A stretch of 64,000 bases of DNA. It comes from Clostridium sp. (lineage in GTDB: Bacteria > Bacillota > Clostridia > Clostridiales > Clostridiaceae). Each line of letters starts with the position of its first letter. The stretch's first letter is position 1. A program made the position numbers and the translations under genes. Shown here in pieces: positions 17,235 to 27,208 of this stretch. The DNA lies in assembly GCA_015058405.1 (NCBI GenBank), contig SVCL01000056.1, positions 23,709 to 87,708 on the forward strand, given 5' to 3'. Below the pieces are notes generated by a model. The model worked only from the letters and a program-made list of their open reading frames with translations. It made no database searches and was not told the origin of the DNA.

Positions 17235-19448
17235 TTGAAAAATATATTTAGAATATATAAACGAGATTTGAGAAGTATAGCAACGAATTGGGTAGCTATG
17301 GTAATTATATTGGCACTTATTATACTTCCATCTTTATATGCTTGGTTTAATATAAAGGCTTCTTGGGATCCATATGGTAATACTGATGGTATAAAAGTAG
17401 CTATTGCCAGTGAGGATGTTGGAACAACATTTAGAGATAAGGAATACAATGTTGGGGAACAAATTATAGACAAGCTTAGAGATAATACAGCTATAGGATG
17501 GCAGTTTGTAACTAAGGAAGTAGCGGAGAAAGGTGTTTTAGAAGGAGATTATTATGCAAGTATAGTAATACCTAAAGACTTTTCTGAAGATGTATTATCA
17601 TTAACAACTGATAATGTTATTAACCCTAAGTTAGAGTATAAGGTTAATGAAAAAAGTAATGCAATTGCTCCTAAGATAACAAGTAGTGGTGTTAAATCGA
17701 TAAAAAACGAAGTGAGTAGTAATGTAGTAAAGACTGTAAATGGTGTCATTTTTAATATTGCAGATGAACTTGGAATTAATATAAGAGATTCAAAGGGTAA
17801 TATAAGAAAGTTAATAAATCTATTATATGAATTAAACGATAAAATGCCAGAAATTGAAAATGGAATAAATACTGCTGATGATGGTATTAATACTTTAGAA
17901 GATGTATTAGGTGAGGTAAATGATAAGATGCCTACTTTATCGGAAACATTAACTTCAAGTATTAATATTATAAACAGAGGAAAAGGCTTGCTAGAAACAA
18001 CTAAAGGAAGTTTAGAAAAGAGTTCTCAGGATATTAAAAATAAATTAATTGAAGCACAAAAGGCAATAGATTCAGCAAATAAAACTTTAGAAAAAGTTGA
18101 TTTTTCAAAACCAATTAAGGATATTATTAATGGAGATAAAGTTAATGTAGATAAATCAGAAGTTTTAGATAAGTCCGTTAATGATATACTTAATGATGTT
18201 AAGAAGGCAGTAGAGGATTCAAGTAAAAAGATAGATGATGCCATAGAAAATCTTGATAAAATATGTGATGCTTTAGATGAAAGAGGAATAGATAGTACAG
18301 CAGTTAGAGAAAAAATTAGTGAATTAAAAAAAGCTAGAGAAAATAATTCTAAAGTTAAAGAAGCGATTAATGGAGTTTTAGCAGCAGTAGAAGAAAAGCA
18401 AGATAAGGTAAAAAAGATTAAAGAATTATTACCTACTGTAAGTAGCGAAGTACAAAAGGTTAATGATTCCTATGATAATATAATAGTTCCTAAGGTGAAA
18501 GAGTTATCTAATCAAATAGATTTAATTTCATCTAATGCACTAATAATTTTAAATTCAGCTCAAGATACTTTACCAAAGGTAAATAAGCTGCTAGGAATTG
18601 CAGGAGAGGGAACAGAAGTAGGAAAAGATACTATATCTTTAGCTAAGGAAGAGTTACCAACAGTTAAAGAAAAGTTATCAAATTTGGTAGAAAAAATAAA
18701 ATCTGTAGATAATGAAGCAGATATTGATAGTTTATTAGATTTAATAATAAATAATCCAGAGGTAACAAGTAGTTTCTTATCAGATCCAGTTCAAATAGAA
18801 GAAACTAGATTGTTTCCAGTACCAAACTATGGGACAGGAATGTCGCCTTTCTATACAACTCTTGCATTATGGGTTGGAGGTACATTATTAATTTCTTTAT
18901 TAACTACTAGTGCTCATCCACTAGAAGAAGGTGTAGAAATAACAGCTACAGAAGAATACTTTGGAAAAGGCTTAACTTTCTTAACAGTAGCTGTAATTCA
19001 AGGGCTAGTAGCGACTTTAGGAGATGTAGCTTTATTAAAAGTTTCTGTAGTTCATCCTGTATTGTTTGTATTTTCAGGAATATTTATAAGTGTTGTATTT
19101 GTAACTATTGTGTATACATTAGTATCAGTCTTTGGTGATGTTGGTAAGGCAGTTGCAATTATTTTCTTAGTATTACAAGTAGCTGCTTCTGGAGGTACAT
19201 TCCCAGTTGAAGTTATGTCAAGCTTCTTTAAGATGATACATCCATTATTACCATTTAAGTATGCAATAGGAATAATGAGAGAATTTACAGCTGGAATTGT
19301 TCCTAATTTATTATTTAGCAATATAATAAATTTATCTATATTCTTAATTGTATTTATTATAATAGGTGTAACATTAAAAGCGTTTGTTAATGTACATACT
19401 AGAAAGTTATCTCATAAGTTAGGGGAAAGTGGAATAGCTGGACACTAA
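17235..19448 (+). CDS. YhgE/Pip family membrane protein
   Basis: 737 residues, TTG start behind GAGGTGA. One N-terminal membrane segment (AMVIILALIILPSLYAWFN) is followed by the family motif WDPYGNTDGIKVAIASEDVG, a long extracellular region (about residues 50-530) with heptad-like helices, and five or six C-terminal membrane segments starting at YTTLALWVGGTLLISLL. This is the ABC-2-like layout of YhgE, phage infection protein Pip and ESX/WXG100 secretion protein EsaA relatives. It is located in the membrane; transport or receptor function is not known. No WXG100 or FtsK/EssC gene is nearby. Strong bidirectional terminator follows. Confidence 0.88.
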   Translation: MKNIFRIYKRDLRSIATNWVAMVIILALIILPSLYAWFNIKASWDPYGNTDGIKVAIASEDVGTTFRDKEYNVGEQIIDKLRDNTAIGWQFVTKEVAEKGVLEGDYYASIVIPKDFSEDVLSLTTDNVINPKLEYKVNEKSNAIAPKITSSGVKSIKNEVSSNVVKTVNGVIFNIADELGINIRDSKGNIRKLINLLYELNDKMPEIENGINTADDGINTLEDVLGEVNDKMPTLSETLTSSINIINRGKGLLETTKGSLEKSSQDIKNKLIEAQKAIDSANKTLEKVDFSKPIKDIINGDKVNVDKSEVLDKSVNDILNDVKKAVEDSSKKIDDAIENLDKICDALDERGIDSTAVREKISELKKARENNSKVKEAINGVLAAVEEKQDKVKKIKELLPTVSSEVQKVNDSYDNIIVPKVKELSNQIDLISSNALIILNSAQDTLPKVNKLLGIAGEGTEVGKDTISLAKEELPTVKEKLSNLVEKIKSVDNEADIDSLLDLIINNPEVTSSFLSDPVQIEETRLFPVPNYGTGMSPFYTTLALWVGGTLLISLLTTSAHPLEEGVEITATEEYFGKGLTFLTVAVIQGLVATLGDVALLKVSVVHPVLFVFSGIFISVVFVTIVYTLVSVFGDVGKAVAIIFLVLQVAASGGTFPVEVMSSFFKMIHPLLPFKYAIGIMREFTAGIVPNLLFSNIINLSIFLIVFIIIGVTLKAFVNVHTRKLSHKLGESGIAGH

Positions 19449-19453
19449 AAAGT

Positions 19454-19513
19454 AAAAAAATCAAAGGTGTTAACTTATTAAAAACAAAATAAGTTAACAC
19501 CTTTGATTTTTTT
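19454..19513 (+). terminator. Strong terminator after yhgE-like gene
   Basis: Near-perfect stem of more than 20 pairs between 19454-19479 and 19489-19513 (core TCAAAGGTGTTAACTTATT), ending in seven T. Confidence 0.95.
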
Positions 19514-19607
19514 GTATATTTATGTATTAAATTTTTGGTTTAGGTATATAATTTGATTTTTGTAGAAAATAGTGTAAAATATACATATATTTATCTGGAG
19601 GGTAATT

Positions 19608-21536
19608 ATGGAAAAAAACGAAGAAGTTTCTGTGGATTTATATGTAAAAAAAAGAAAAGTTTTATTTGTGATAGTTACATCTTTTTTGATATATTGTGTA
19701 TTTAATGTTATATTTTTGCTTATTTCTGAAGTAAGAGATTTATTTATAAATTTAATATATATGATGAGTTCTACAATGGCTTTATTAATAAGCAATTCGG
19801 TTTTAAAAATATATTATAGTACTTATAAGATAAAAATGAGTATTTTCTATGAAGTAATTGCAATATATAGTATTGTGAGATTGGTTCCAAAGGCATATAT
19901 TTATGATTGTTTTTTCCCTATATTATATAATCCCAATTCAAATTATACTAATTGGGCATTTTTGTTACTTTTTATTTGTATAAGGTTATATTCTAGTCAA
20001 CAAGGCAAAGAATGTAATATATTATTATTTATTGTTGGTGGTAGCTTTATATTAACAGATATTGTTTCTATATTTTTTGAAAATGGAAGTATATATACTT
20101 TTCTTAATGTATTAATAATAGGAATTTGCATGGTTATCATTGGTGAATTAAAAAATGTTAAATTAGTTGATAAAAAAAGAATAAATATAATATATCTGTT
20201 AATTAACTTTATATTTGTATTTGTTTTGTTAAATATTATGTATTTTTATATTGGTGCATATAGAAATGAGATAGGAAATTTAATAGATGTCGCTGTATTT
20301 GTAGTGTATAATGCATCAATAATGATATTGATAGACAAATTACTAAGTACACCATATAAAATATTATTTTCAGATTTGTATGCAGAAAATGTAGAAATGG
20401 ATAAATTAAATAACGAAGTTTCTAGAAAAAATAAAGCTTTAGAATTTTCTCAAATATCAATAAGAAAAAAAGAGAAGTTATTTAAAGAACTTTTTGCAAA
20501 AGTACCAGTTCCTTTAGCCATGATATCTAAGAACGGTAGAATCATTTATGCAAACACAAAATTTCAAGAGCTTTTAGAAGAGATAAGTCTGAAAAATATA
20601 GTAAATAAAAAGATATTCTCAATAATAACTCCTAATGAAGATATAAAGATTAAAGATGTAATTAATAATAAGATGCTAATTATAAATGGTGTTTTAAAGA
20701 AAGATAATATAGAAAAAATAATAGATATGAAGTTTATATATACAACAGAAAATAATGAAGAAGTAATTATACTATTTAGTGATTTGACTTATAAAATAAA
20801 AATGGAAGAGTTTAAAATGGAAATTGAAAATAATAAGCTTCAAGAAAAGATAAAGAGAGATTTTTTATCGAATATATCACATGATTTGAAAACACCTATA
20901 AATGTTATTTACTCAGCAATACAGCTTAATGAGGTTTTTATTAAAAATAGAAATATAGAGTCATTAAAAAAATATAATTTAATATGTAAATCTAATTGTA
21001 TAACCCTTATAAGACTTACTAATAATTTAATAGATAGTAGTAAAATATATTCAAATTACCTTTCACCTAATTTATGTGTAAAAAACATAGTGGAGACTTT
21101 AGAAGAGATGTTTATGTCCTTAGTAGAGTATGCTAAAGATCAAGGAATTGACTTGATTTTTGATACAAATAGTGAAGAGGTTTATATGAAGTTTGATGAA
21201 GAGTTTATGCAAAGAATAGTGATAAACCTTGTTTCAAATGCACTTAAGTTTACTAAGGCAGGGGGATGCGTTGAAGCTTGTGTAGTAAATTCTGATGATA
21301 ATGTTAGAATTTATTTTAGGGATACTGGTATAGGAATGGAAAAGAAGTTTATTGAAGAAGCATTTAATAGATATTCTATGGAAGATGAAGATGAAAGAAG
21401 TCATAAAGAAAGAGGTTCTGGAATTGGATTATTTGTTGTTAAAAAGTTAGTTGAATCCCAAAATGGAACTATACACATAAATAGTAAAAGAAATAAAGGG
21501 ACAGAAATTGAGTTGTTGTTTAATAAGGAGAATTAA
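19608..21536 (+). CDS. Membrane sensor histidine kinase (first of tandem pair)
   Basis: 642 residues. Residues 15-240 hold about eight hydrophobic segments (a MASE-like membrane sensor), then a coiled linker, a PAS-like domain at about 290-390 (AMISKNGRIIYANTKFQEL), the H-box FLSNISHDLKTPINVIYSA near residue 420 with the phosphorylated His, and the ATPase domain with N-box NLVSNALKFTKAGG, DTGIGM and GSGIGLFVVKKLVES. It should autophosphorylate on sensing an unknown membrane signal. No response regulator is adjacent; the next gene, starting two bases later, is a paralogue of the same architecture. Upstream ribosome binding site GGAGGG. Confidence 0.9.
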   Translation: MEKNEEVSVDLYVKKRKVLFVIVTSFLIYCVFNVIFLLISEVRDLFINLIYMMSSTMALLISNSVLKIYYSTYKIKMSIFYEVIAIYSIVRLVPKAYIYDCFFPILYNPNSNYTNWAFLLLFICIRLYSSQQGKECNILLFIVGGSFILTDIVSIFFENGSIYTFLNVLIIGICMVIIGELKNVKLVDKKRINIIYLLINFIFVFVLLNIMYFYIGAYRNEIGNLIDVAVFVVYNASIMILIDKLLSTPYKILFSDLYAENVEMDKLNNEVSRKNKALEFSQISIRKKEKLFKELFAKVPVPLAMISKNGRIIYANTKFQELLEEISLKNIVNKKIFSIITPNEDIKIKDVINNKMLIINGVLKKDNIEKIIDMKFIYTTENNEEVIILFSDLTYKIKMEEFKMEIENNKLQEKIKRDFLSNISHDLKTPINVIYSAIQLNEVFIKNRNIESLKKYNLICKSNCITLIRLTNNLIDSSKIYSNYLSPNLCVKNIVETLEEMFMSLVEYAKDQGIDLIFDTNSEEVYMKFDEEFMQRIVINLVSNALKFTKAGGCVEACVVNSDDNVRIYFRDTGIGMEKKFIEEAFNRYSMEDEDERSHKERGSGIGLFVVKKLVESQNGTIHINSKRNKGTEIELLFNKEN

Positions 21537-21537
21537 A

Positions 21538-23562
21538 ATGAAGAGGCGGGAATATAGTGGAAATTTAATGGGAAAGTATTATTGGATACTAGTTATTAAG
21601 CTTATATTGCTTTCTTTTATATTTAAAAATAGTTATTCTACATTTCTATTATTTATAAGTATATTTTGTACATGCATTGCACTTAGTTCAGGAATTATAG
21701 CATGTTGTGGAAGGAGTATGGATGAAGGGTTACTTTATCGAAATATAGGAATCGGTTTCCTTTCTATATATGCAGTGAGTTTTGTAAGATTAATAATGCA
21801 ATGTAGTCCTCATTTATTAAGGAATGCCTCTTTTAACTATTATACTATGATTGAAAATTTTTGGCTTGAGTATATAGTTGTAATAATTGCATTTATTGCT
21901 GAATATTTAGAAACTACTAAAAAGAAAAAATTAATTTTTACTGTGGCTTGTAATATTATTTTTTTATTTATAGCAATAGGTATATATTTATATTATGGTG
22001 AAAATAATGTAGAAGGCATTTGGGTTGGAATTTTATTATTAATTCCTTTAATATTTCTATTATGGATATTCTTATTTTTTGATTTTATTAATATAGATAA
22101 GAACAAGCGAAAATTAATGTATAAGTATTTTATAAGTATAATATTGTATCAAGGTTTAACTATATTAGAAACTTTCATTGATTCAAGAATTAAAGTAATA
22201 GCAGATATTATAAGACTTTATGCTTATTATTTAATATTTGTATTAATAGCCACTAATGTGGTTAAGCAATCTTATGTTAATATGAAGGATAAGCTTATGC
22301 GAGTTCAATCAAAGCAAAAAGAATTAAATAAGTTGTTGAAAAAGAGAAATAAAAATCTTTTGGAAGTAGAACACTTTATAGAAAAAAGCGGTGAAAAGTA
22401 TGAAGAAATTACAGAAAAATTAAGTGATGGAATATTAATATTTAATTTTAATCAAATTTATTATGCTAATAATGCAGTTATGAATATTTTAAAAATTAAA
22501 GATAAAGGTGATGTAGTTGGAAAGAAGTTTGAATCATGTATTGAGTGTATATATTCCAAAATTAATACTATAAAAGATTTTGAATTAATAAAGCAAAAGA
22601 TAGAAGCTATAGAAAAGGGAGAAATAGAGAGCTTTAATTTTGAGTTTGCAAGTTTAGAGGGTGCACAATATGTTATATATTTCTTTAATATGAATAGTGT
22701 AACAAGGATTATATATATTAAAGATATGACTGAAGCACACAAAAATTATAAGTTTAAAAGAAAATATTCAGAATATAAAAAAAATGAGGAATTAAAAAAT
22801 AAATTTTATTCAAATATATCTCACGAATTAAGAACTCCTATAAATTTAATATACTCAGCTTTACAATTAAGTGAAATGACTATAGAGAATAGTAAATTTG
22901 AAAATTTAAATAACTATAATAAGGCCATAAAACATAATTGTTTAAGGCTAATTAGAACTATTAGTAATTTTATTGATACTAATAAAATTTCAGAAGGTTA
23001 TTTAAAAGCAAATATTAAGGTACATAATATAGTTCCAGTTATTGAGAATATAACTCTTGCATGTTATAAATATATAAAAAAAATAGACTGTGATCTTATT
23101 TTTGATTCTGTAGAAGAAGAAATTTATGTGAAATGTGATAAAGAAATGATTGAAAGAGTCGTGTTGAATATTTTATCTAATAGTGTTAAGTTTGGCAGCG
23201 ATGGAGAAAAAATATTGGTAAATATATATGATAATCTTAATAATGTTGTTATTAAGATAAGAAATGATGGATGTAAAATTAACGACGATATAAAAAAGCA
23301 TATTTTTGACAAGTTTACAATAATAAATAAATCTTTTGATAGAACCACAGAGGGAAGCGGATTAGGCTTATATTTAACAAAAGAACTTTTATTATTACAA
23401 GGTGGAAGGATTGATTTAAAGTCTGATGATAAATTTGGAACCGAGTTTAGTATAACATTACCTAGATATTACCCGGATTCTTATGAAGATGAAGAATTAG
23501 AAGATGCAATGCACCCATTAGAAGAAAAGGTAGATATTGAGTTTTCAGACATATATATATAG
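21538..23562 (+). CDS. Membrane sensor histidine kinase (second of tandem pair)
   Basis: 674 residues from ATG 21538, which follows the first kinase's stop by one base and sits behind AAGGAG within that gene. Seven or eight membrane segments occupy residues 10-240, then a coiled linker (QSKQKELNKLLKKRNKNLLE), a PAS-like domain, the H-box FYSNISHELRTPINLIYSA near residue 425, and ATPase motifs NILSNSVKFGS and EGSGLGLYLTKELLLLQGG. The H-box neighbourhood is very close to the first kinase, so the pair arose by duplication. The G1 box reads RNDGCKI instead of DxGxG, which may weaken kinase activity. Acidic tail (EDEELEDAMHPLEEK). Confidence 0.9.
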   Translation: MKRREYSGNLMGKYYWILVIKLILLSFIFKNSYSTFLLFISIFCTCIALSSGIIACCGRSMDEGLLYRNIGIGFLSIYAVSFVRLIMQCSPHLLRNASFNYYTMIENFWLEYIVVIIAFIAEYLETTKKKKLIFTVACNIIFLFIAIGIYLYYGENNVEGIWVGILLLIPLIFLLWIFLFFDFINIDKNKRKLMYKYFISIILYQGLTILETFIDSRIKVIADIIRLYAYYLIFVLIATNVVKQSYVNMKDKLMRVQSKQKELNKLLKKRNKNLLEVEHFIEKSGEKYEEITEKLSDGILIFNFNQIYYANNAVMNILKIKDKGDVVGKKFESCIECIYSKINTIKDFELIKQKIEAIEKGEIESFNFEFASLEGAQYVIYFFNMNSVTRIIYIKDMTEAHKNYKFKRKYSEYKKNEELKNKFYSNISHELRTPINLIYSALQLSEMTIENSKFENLNNYNKAIKHNCLRLIRTISNFIDTNKISEGYLKANIKVHNIVPVIENITLACYKYIKKIDCDLIFDSVEEEIYVKCDKEMIERVVLNILSNSVKFGSDGEKILVNIYDNLNNVVIKIRNDGCKINDDIKKHIFDKFTIINKSFDRTTEGSGLGLYLTKELLLLQGGRIDLKSDDKFGTEFSITLPRYYPDSYEDEELEDAMHPLEEKVDIEFSDIYI

Positions 23563-23638
23563 AAGTTGTTTTCTTAAGGAATAGTATTATTTGTAAGACA
23601 TAATATAAATATAGAGTATTATATTTTAAGAGGTGTTT

Positions 23639-24139
23639 ATGAAAAATATATTTTTAGTTGAAGGTAAGATTAAGAAAATTCCCTTGATATTATTTTCTTT
23701 ATTGCCTTTGGTTGGAGCTTTTATAGTAAGTTTAATTACAAAAGATAGTATGAACGTATATAGTGAAATTGAAAAACCATTCTTTGCACCACCACCTATA
23801 GTATTTATAATAGTTTGGGTGATATTATATTTGCTAATGGGAATAAGTTCATATAGAATTTATATGATGAAGGATAAAAGAAAAGATACAGGAACAGCAT
23901 TGTTTTTTTATATCATACAATTATTATTAAATTACTTGTGGAGTTTTTTATTTTTTTCCTTTAGGCTATATGGGTTAGCTCTAATTGAGCTTATAATATT
24001 ATTGATATTTATAATTATAACTTTCATTAAGTTTATAAAGATAGATAAAATTGCAGGATACCTACTTATTCCTTATATTCTATGGTGCACTTTCGCATTA
24101 ATATTAAACTTTTTTATTTGGGATAAAAATGAAAGATAA
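23639..24139 (+). CDS. tspO: TspO/MBR-family tryptophan-rich membrane protein
   Basis: About 166 residues with five membrane segments. Family motifs are visible: SEIEKPFFAPPPIVFIIVW, YLLMGISSYRI, and LLLNYLWSFLFF, ending in a WCTFALILNFFIW segment. It binds porphyrins or related tetrapyrroles in other bacteria and acts in the membrane as a stress or oxygen-responsive regulator. ATG 23639 is used; a GTG six bases upstream overlaps the AAGAGG ribosome binding site. Stand-alone between the kinase pair and a lacI gene; membership in the kinase transcript is possible. Confidence 0.92.
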   Translation: MKNIFLVEGKIKKIPLILFSLLPLVGAFIVSLITKDSMNVYSEIEKPFFAPPPIVFIIVWVILYLLMGISSYRIYMMKDKRKDTGTALFFYIIQLLLNYLWSFLFFSFRLYGLALIELIILLIFIIITFIKFIKIDKIAGYLLIPYILWCTFALILNFFIWDKNER

Positions 24140-24179
24140 TTAATTTCGTGATATAGATAAATTTTTTGTGGAGGAGATT

Positions 24180-25187
24180 ATGAAAGTAACTATAAAGGAT
24201 GTAGCTAGAGAAGCTAAAGTTGCAACGTCAACTGTGTCTAGAGTATTATCAAATAGTGATAAAATTAGTGAAGAGACAAAAGAAAGAGTAAATAAAGCTA
24301 TAAAAAAACTAAATTATGTACCTAATGCAATGGCTAGAGGATTAGCCAACAAAAAAACTAATATTTTAGCTGTAGTAGTACCTGAAGGGGCACAAAATAT
24401 TTTCGAAAATTCTTTTTTTATTCAAGCCATGAAGGGAATGAGCATATATGCAGAACATAAAAATTATTATCTGATGTATGCATTTAAAGATGATAATTCT
24501 AGGGATGAAGAATGGATTAAAAGATTTACTGGAAGTAACCTTGTAGATGGAATATGTTTATTTAGAGTAAGAGAAGATGATAAATGCATTGATTATTTAA
24601 AAGAAATTAGATTTCCATTTGTAGTAATAGGTAGACCGGAAGATATTGAAGATACTCTATGGGTAGATAATGATAACTTTAAAGCAATGTATGATTTAGT
24701 TAATTTATTATTAGATAGGGGACATAAAAAGATCGCTTTTGTAGGGGCAAAAGAAGAACTAAATGTATCAATTGATAGATTAAGAGGATATAAAGAAGCA
24801 TTGTTAAGTAGGGGGAAAAGAGTGCAGGATGAATTAATATATTTAGGTAAAGAGTTCAATGAGGAAACAGGAAGATTAGCAGCAGAAACTATAAAAAATG
24901 AAAATGTAACAGCTATTGTAGCTACTGATGATATGCTTGCATTTGGTGTACAAGATAAAATGAAAGAATTAAATAAGAAAAATATTTCGATAGTAGGTTT
25001 TAATAATGTACCATTATCTGATTATAGAAATCCTAAATTAGCATCAGTAGATATTAATTCAGAAGATTTAGGATATTATGCCGCTAAGCTTTTAATTAAT
25101 AAGATAGATAATAGTAGTAATGAAAAGGGATATTATATAATAAATACTAGACTTGTTGAGAGGGAGTCTTTGAAAAATTATAAATAG
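24180..25187 (+). CDS. LacI-family transcriptional repressor
   Basis: 335 residues from ATG 24180, behind GGAGGAG. Residues 1-50 are the LacI helix-turn-helix and hinge (MKVTIKDVAREAKVATSTVSRVLSN, then LNYVPNAMARGLANKKT). The rest is a periplasmic-binding-like sugar sensor (IVATDDMLAFGVQDKM). It lies just upstream of an alpha-glucoside operon whose promoter is flanked by two CG-centred palindromes of LacI type, so it is the probable repressor, responding to maltose, isomaltose or a phosphorylated form. Related to MalR of Gram-positives. Confidence 0.93.
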   Translation: MKVTIKDVAREAKVATSTVSRVLSNSDKISEETKERVNKAIKKLNYVPNAMARGLANKKTNILAVVVPEGAQNIFENSFFIQAMKGMSIYAEHKNYYLMYAFKDDNSRDEEWIKRFTGSNLVDGICLFRVREDDKCIDYLKEIRFPFVVIGRPEDIEDTLWVDNDNFKAMYDLVNLLLDRGHKKIAFVGAKEELNVSIDRLRGYKEALLSRGKRVQDELIYLGKEFNEETGRLAAETIKNENVTAIVATDDMLAFGVQDKMKELNKKNISIVGFNNVPLSDYRNPKLASVDINSEDLGYYAAKLLINKIDNSSNEKGYYIINTRLVERESLKNYK

Positions 25188-25211
25188 AATTAAGGTATTA
25201 GGATTGTATAT

Positions 25212-25271
25212 AAGTGCCTGTGGATAGGATATAAAATTATTTTTAATTTTATATCCTATCCACAGGCACTT
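25212..25271 (+). repeat. Perfect 27-base inverted repeat between lacI and its target operon
   Basis: Left arm 25212-25238 (begins AAGTGCCTGTGGATAGG) and right arm 25245-25271 are perfectly complementary around six bases. There is no T-run after the right arm in plus direction (TAAAATG), but an A-rich flank exists. It could be a terminator of lacI or an insertion-type palindrome. Confidence 0.7.
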
Positions 25272-25321
25272 AAAATGTCTTGAACTAAAAATGATTTTTT
25301 AAAATATATTATCTATTTATT

Positions 25322-25339
25322 AATGCAAGCGATTGCATT
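25322..25339 (+). promoter_or_regulatory. LacI-type operator O1
   Basis: AATGCAAGCGATTGCATT: near-perfect palindrome with central CG, upstream of the promoter of the alpha-glucoside operon. Confidence 0.75.
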
Positions 25340-25406
25340 AATCTGAGAAAAAGGAAGATAAATTAAAATAATTTATTAATTTGAAGAAATTTCAATAATA
25401 AAACTC

Positions 25407-25436
25407 TTGTAAATGATTACTTTTATGTGTTATAGT
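25407..25436 (+). promoter_or_regulatory. Promoter of the alpha-glucoside operon
   Basis: TTGTAA (25407-25412), 18-base spacer, TATAGT (25431-25436); it lies between the two LacI-type operators. Confidence 0.65.
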
Positions 25437-25480
25437 AGATTTAACAAGAGAAAAGTATTAGTGCTATTTATTGCAAAAAG

Positions 25481-25495
25481 AGCAATCGGTTGCAT
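25481..25495 (+). promoter_or_regulatory. LacI-type operator O2
   Basis: AGCAATCGGTTGCAT in the leader, central CG, about 150 bases from O1. Two sites flanking one promoter allow looping by a tetrameric repressor. Confidence 0.7.
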
Positions 25496-25510
25496 GAAAG
25501 GGAGAGACAG

Positions 25511-27175
25511 ATGAAGAAAAATTGGTGGAAAGAATCTATAGCATATCAAATATATCCAAGAAGCTTTCAAGATACTAATAATGATGGGATAGGAGATATA
25601 CAAGGGATTATATCAAAATTAGATTATTTAAAATATTTAGGGATAGATATAATTTGGATTTGTCCAATGTTTAAGTCACCTAATGATGATAACGGATATG
25701 ATATTAGTGACTATGAAGCGATTATGGAAGACTTCGGAACTATGGAAGACTTTGATGAGTTATTAAAGGAAGTTCATAGTAGAAATATGAAGTTAATCTT
25801 AGATTTAGTTGTAAATCATACAAGCGATGAACATCCTTGGTTTATAGAATCAAGATCATCAAAAAATAATGAAAAAAGAGATTGGTATATATGGAGAGAA
25901 GGTAAGGAAGGAAAAGAACCAAACAACTGGGAAAGCATATTTAGTGAATCAGCATGGAAATATGATGAAAAAACAGAAGAATATTATTTACATTTATTTT
26001 CAAAAAAACAACCTGATCTTAACTGGGAAAATGAAAAAGTAAGACAAGAAGTTTATAAAATGATAAATAGATGGTTAGACAAAGGGATAGATGGTTTTAG
26101 GGTAGATGCTATAAGTCATATTAAAAAAGATTTGACTTTTGAAAATATGCCAAATCCTAATAATTTAAGATATGTTTCTTCTTTTGATAAGCATATGAAT
26201 GTAGATGGAATACATGAATTATTAGATGACCTTAATAAGAATACATTTTCTAAGTATGATATTGTAACAGTTGGTGAAGCTAATGGGGTAAAAGCAGAAG
26301 AAGCTACTAATTGGGTTGGAGAAAAAGATGGTAAATTTTCTATGTTATTTCAATTTGAACATCTTGAGCTTTGGAAAGAAGATGATACTATAGAAGGAAA
26401 TAAAGTTAAAAATCTTAAAGAGGTTCTTACAAGATGGCAAAATGCGTTAGATAAGGATGGATGGAATGCTTTATTTATTGAAAATCATGATATTCCAAGA
26501 GCTGTTTCAAGTTGGGGAAATGACGAAAAGTATTGGGCTGAAAGTTCTAAGGCATATGCATTAATGTATTTTATGCAAAAAGGTACACCATTTATATATC
26601 AAGGACAGGAAATTGGTATGACAAATGTACATTTTGATTCAATAGAAGATTACGATGATATTAAATGTGTAAATCTTTATAATAGTAAGGTTAAGAATGG
26701 AGAAAATCCAAAAGATGCTTTAAGAGTGGCAAGAAGTATATCTAGAGATAATGCTCGTACTCCAATGCAATGGAGTGATAAATTAAATGCTGGATTTACA
26801 GAAGGAAAGCCATGGATTAAGATAAATGATAATTATAAAAATATTAATGTAGAACAACAATTAAATGACGAAAATTCAGTGCTAAATTTCTATAAAAAGT
26901 TATGCAGATTGAAGAAAGAAAGTAAAACTTTAATTTATGGAAAATATGATTTGATATTAGAGAATAATGATAGTATTTATGCATATACAAGAACATTAAA
27001 TGATGAACAGTATATAGTAATTACAAATTTATCAGACGATATAGTTAAGTATTCTTATGAAAATGTTACATTGAGCCATGAAAAGTTGATTTTAAGCAAC
27101 TATAAAGTGGACATGCATACAAATATAACAGAATTAAATTTAAGACCATATGAAGCACGATTATACAAAGTTTAA
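25511..27175 (+). CDS. GH13 alpha-glucosidase (oligo-1,6-glucosidase/trehalose-6-P hydrolase type)
   Basis: 554 residues. The ATG at 25511 follows AAGGGAGAG; an upstream TTG in frame lies inside operator O2 and is rejected. It starts WWKESIAYQIYPRSFQDTNN, typical of the GH13 oligoglucosidase subfamilies. Catalytic residues: nucleophile Asp in GIDGFRVDAISHI, acid Glu in VTVGEAN, and transition-state Asp in IENHDIPRAVS; also LVVNHTSDEHPWF. It hydrolyses short alpha-glucosides, probably the phosphorylated or free product of the adjacent PTS. First gene of the operon with EIICB and an EEP-family protein. Specificity between isomaltose, maltose and trehalose-6-phosphate cannot be fixed by eye. Confidence 0.92.
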   Translation: MKKNWWKESIAYQIYPRSFQDTNNDGIGDIQGIISKLDYLKYLGIDIIWICPMFKSPNDDNGYDISDYEAIMEDFGTMEDFDELLKEVHSRNMKLILDLVVNHTSDEHPWFIESRSSKNNEKRDWYIWREGKEGKEPNNWESIFSESAWKYDEKTEEYYLHLFSKKQPDLNWENEKVRQEVYKMINRWLDKGIDGFRVDAISHIKKDLTFENMPNPNNLRYVSSFDKHMNVDGIHELLDDLNKNTFSKYDIVTVGEANGVKAEEATNWVGEKDGKFSMLFQFEHLELWKEDDTIEGNKVKNLKEVLTRWQNALDKDGWNALFIENHDIPRAVSSWGNDEKYWAESSKAYALMYFMQKGTPFIYQGQEIGMTNVHFDSIEDYDDIKCVNLYNSKVKNGENPKDALRVARSISRDNARTPMQWSDKLNAGFTEGKPWIKINDNYKNINVEQQLNDENSVLNFYKKLCRLKKESKTLIYGKYDLILENNDSIYAYTRTLNDEQYIVITNLSDDIVKYSYENVTLSHEKLILSNYKVDMHTNITELNLRPYEARLYKV

Positions 27176-27208
27176 AATGTATATATAAAAATAGGGAGGA
27201 ATAAAAGT

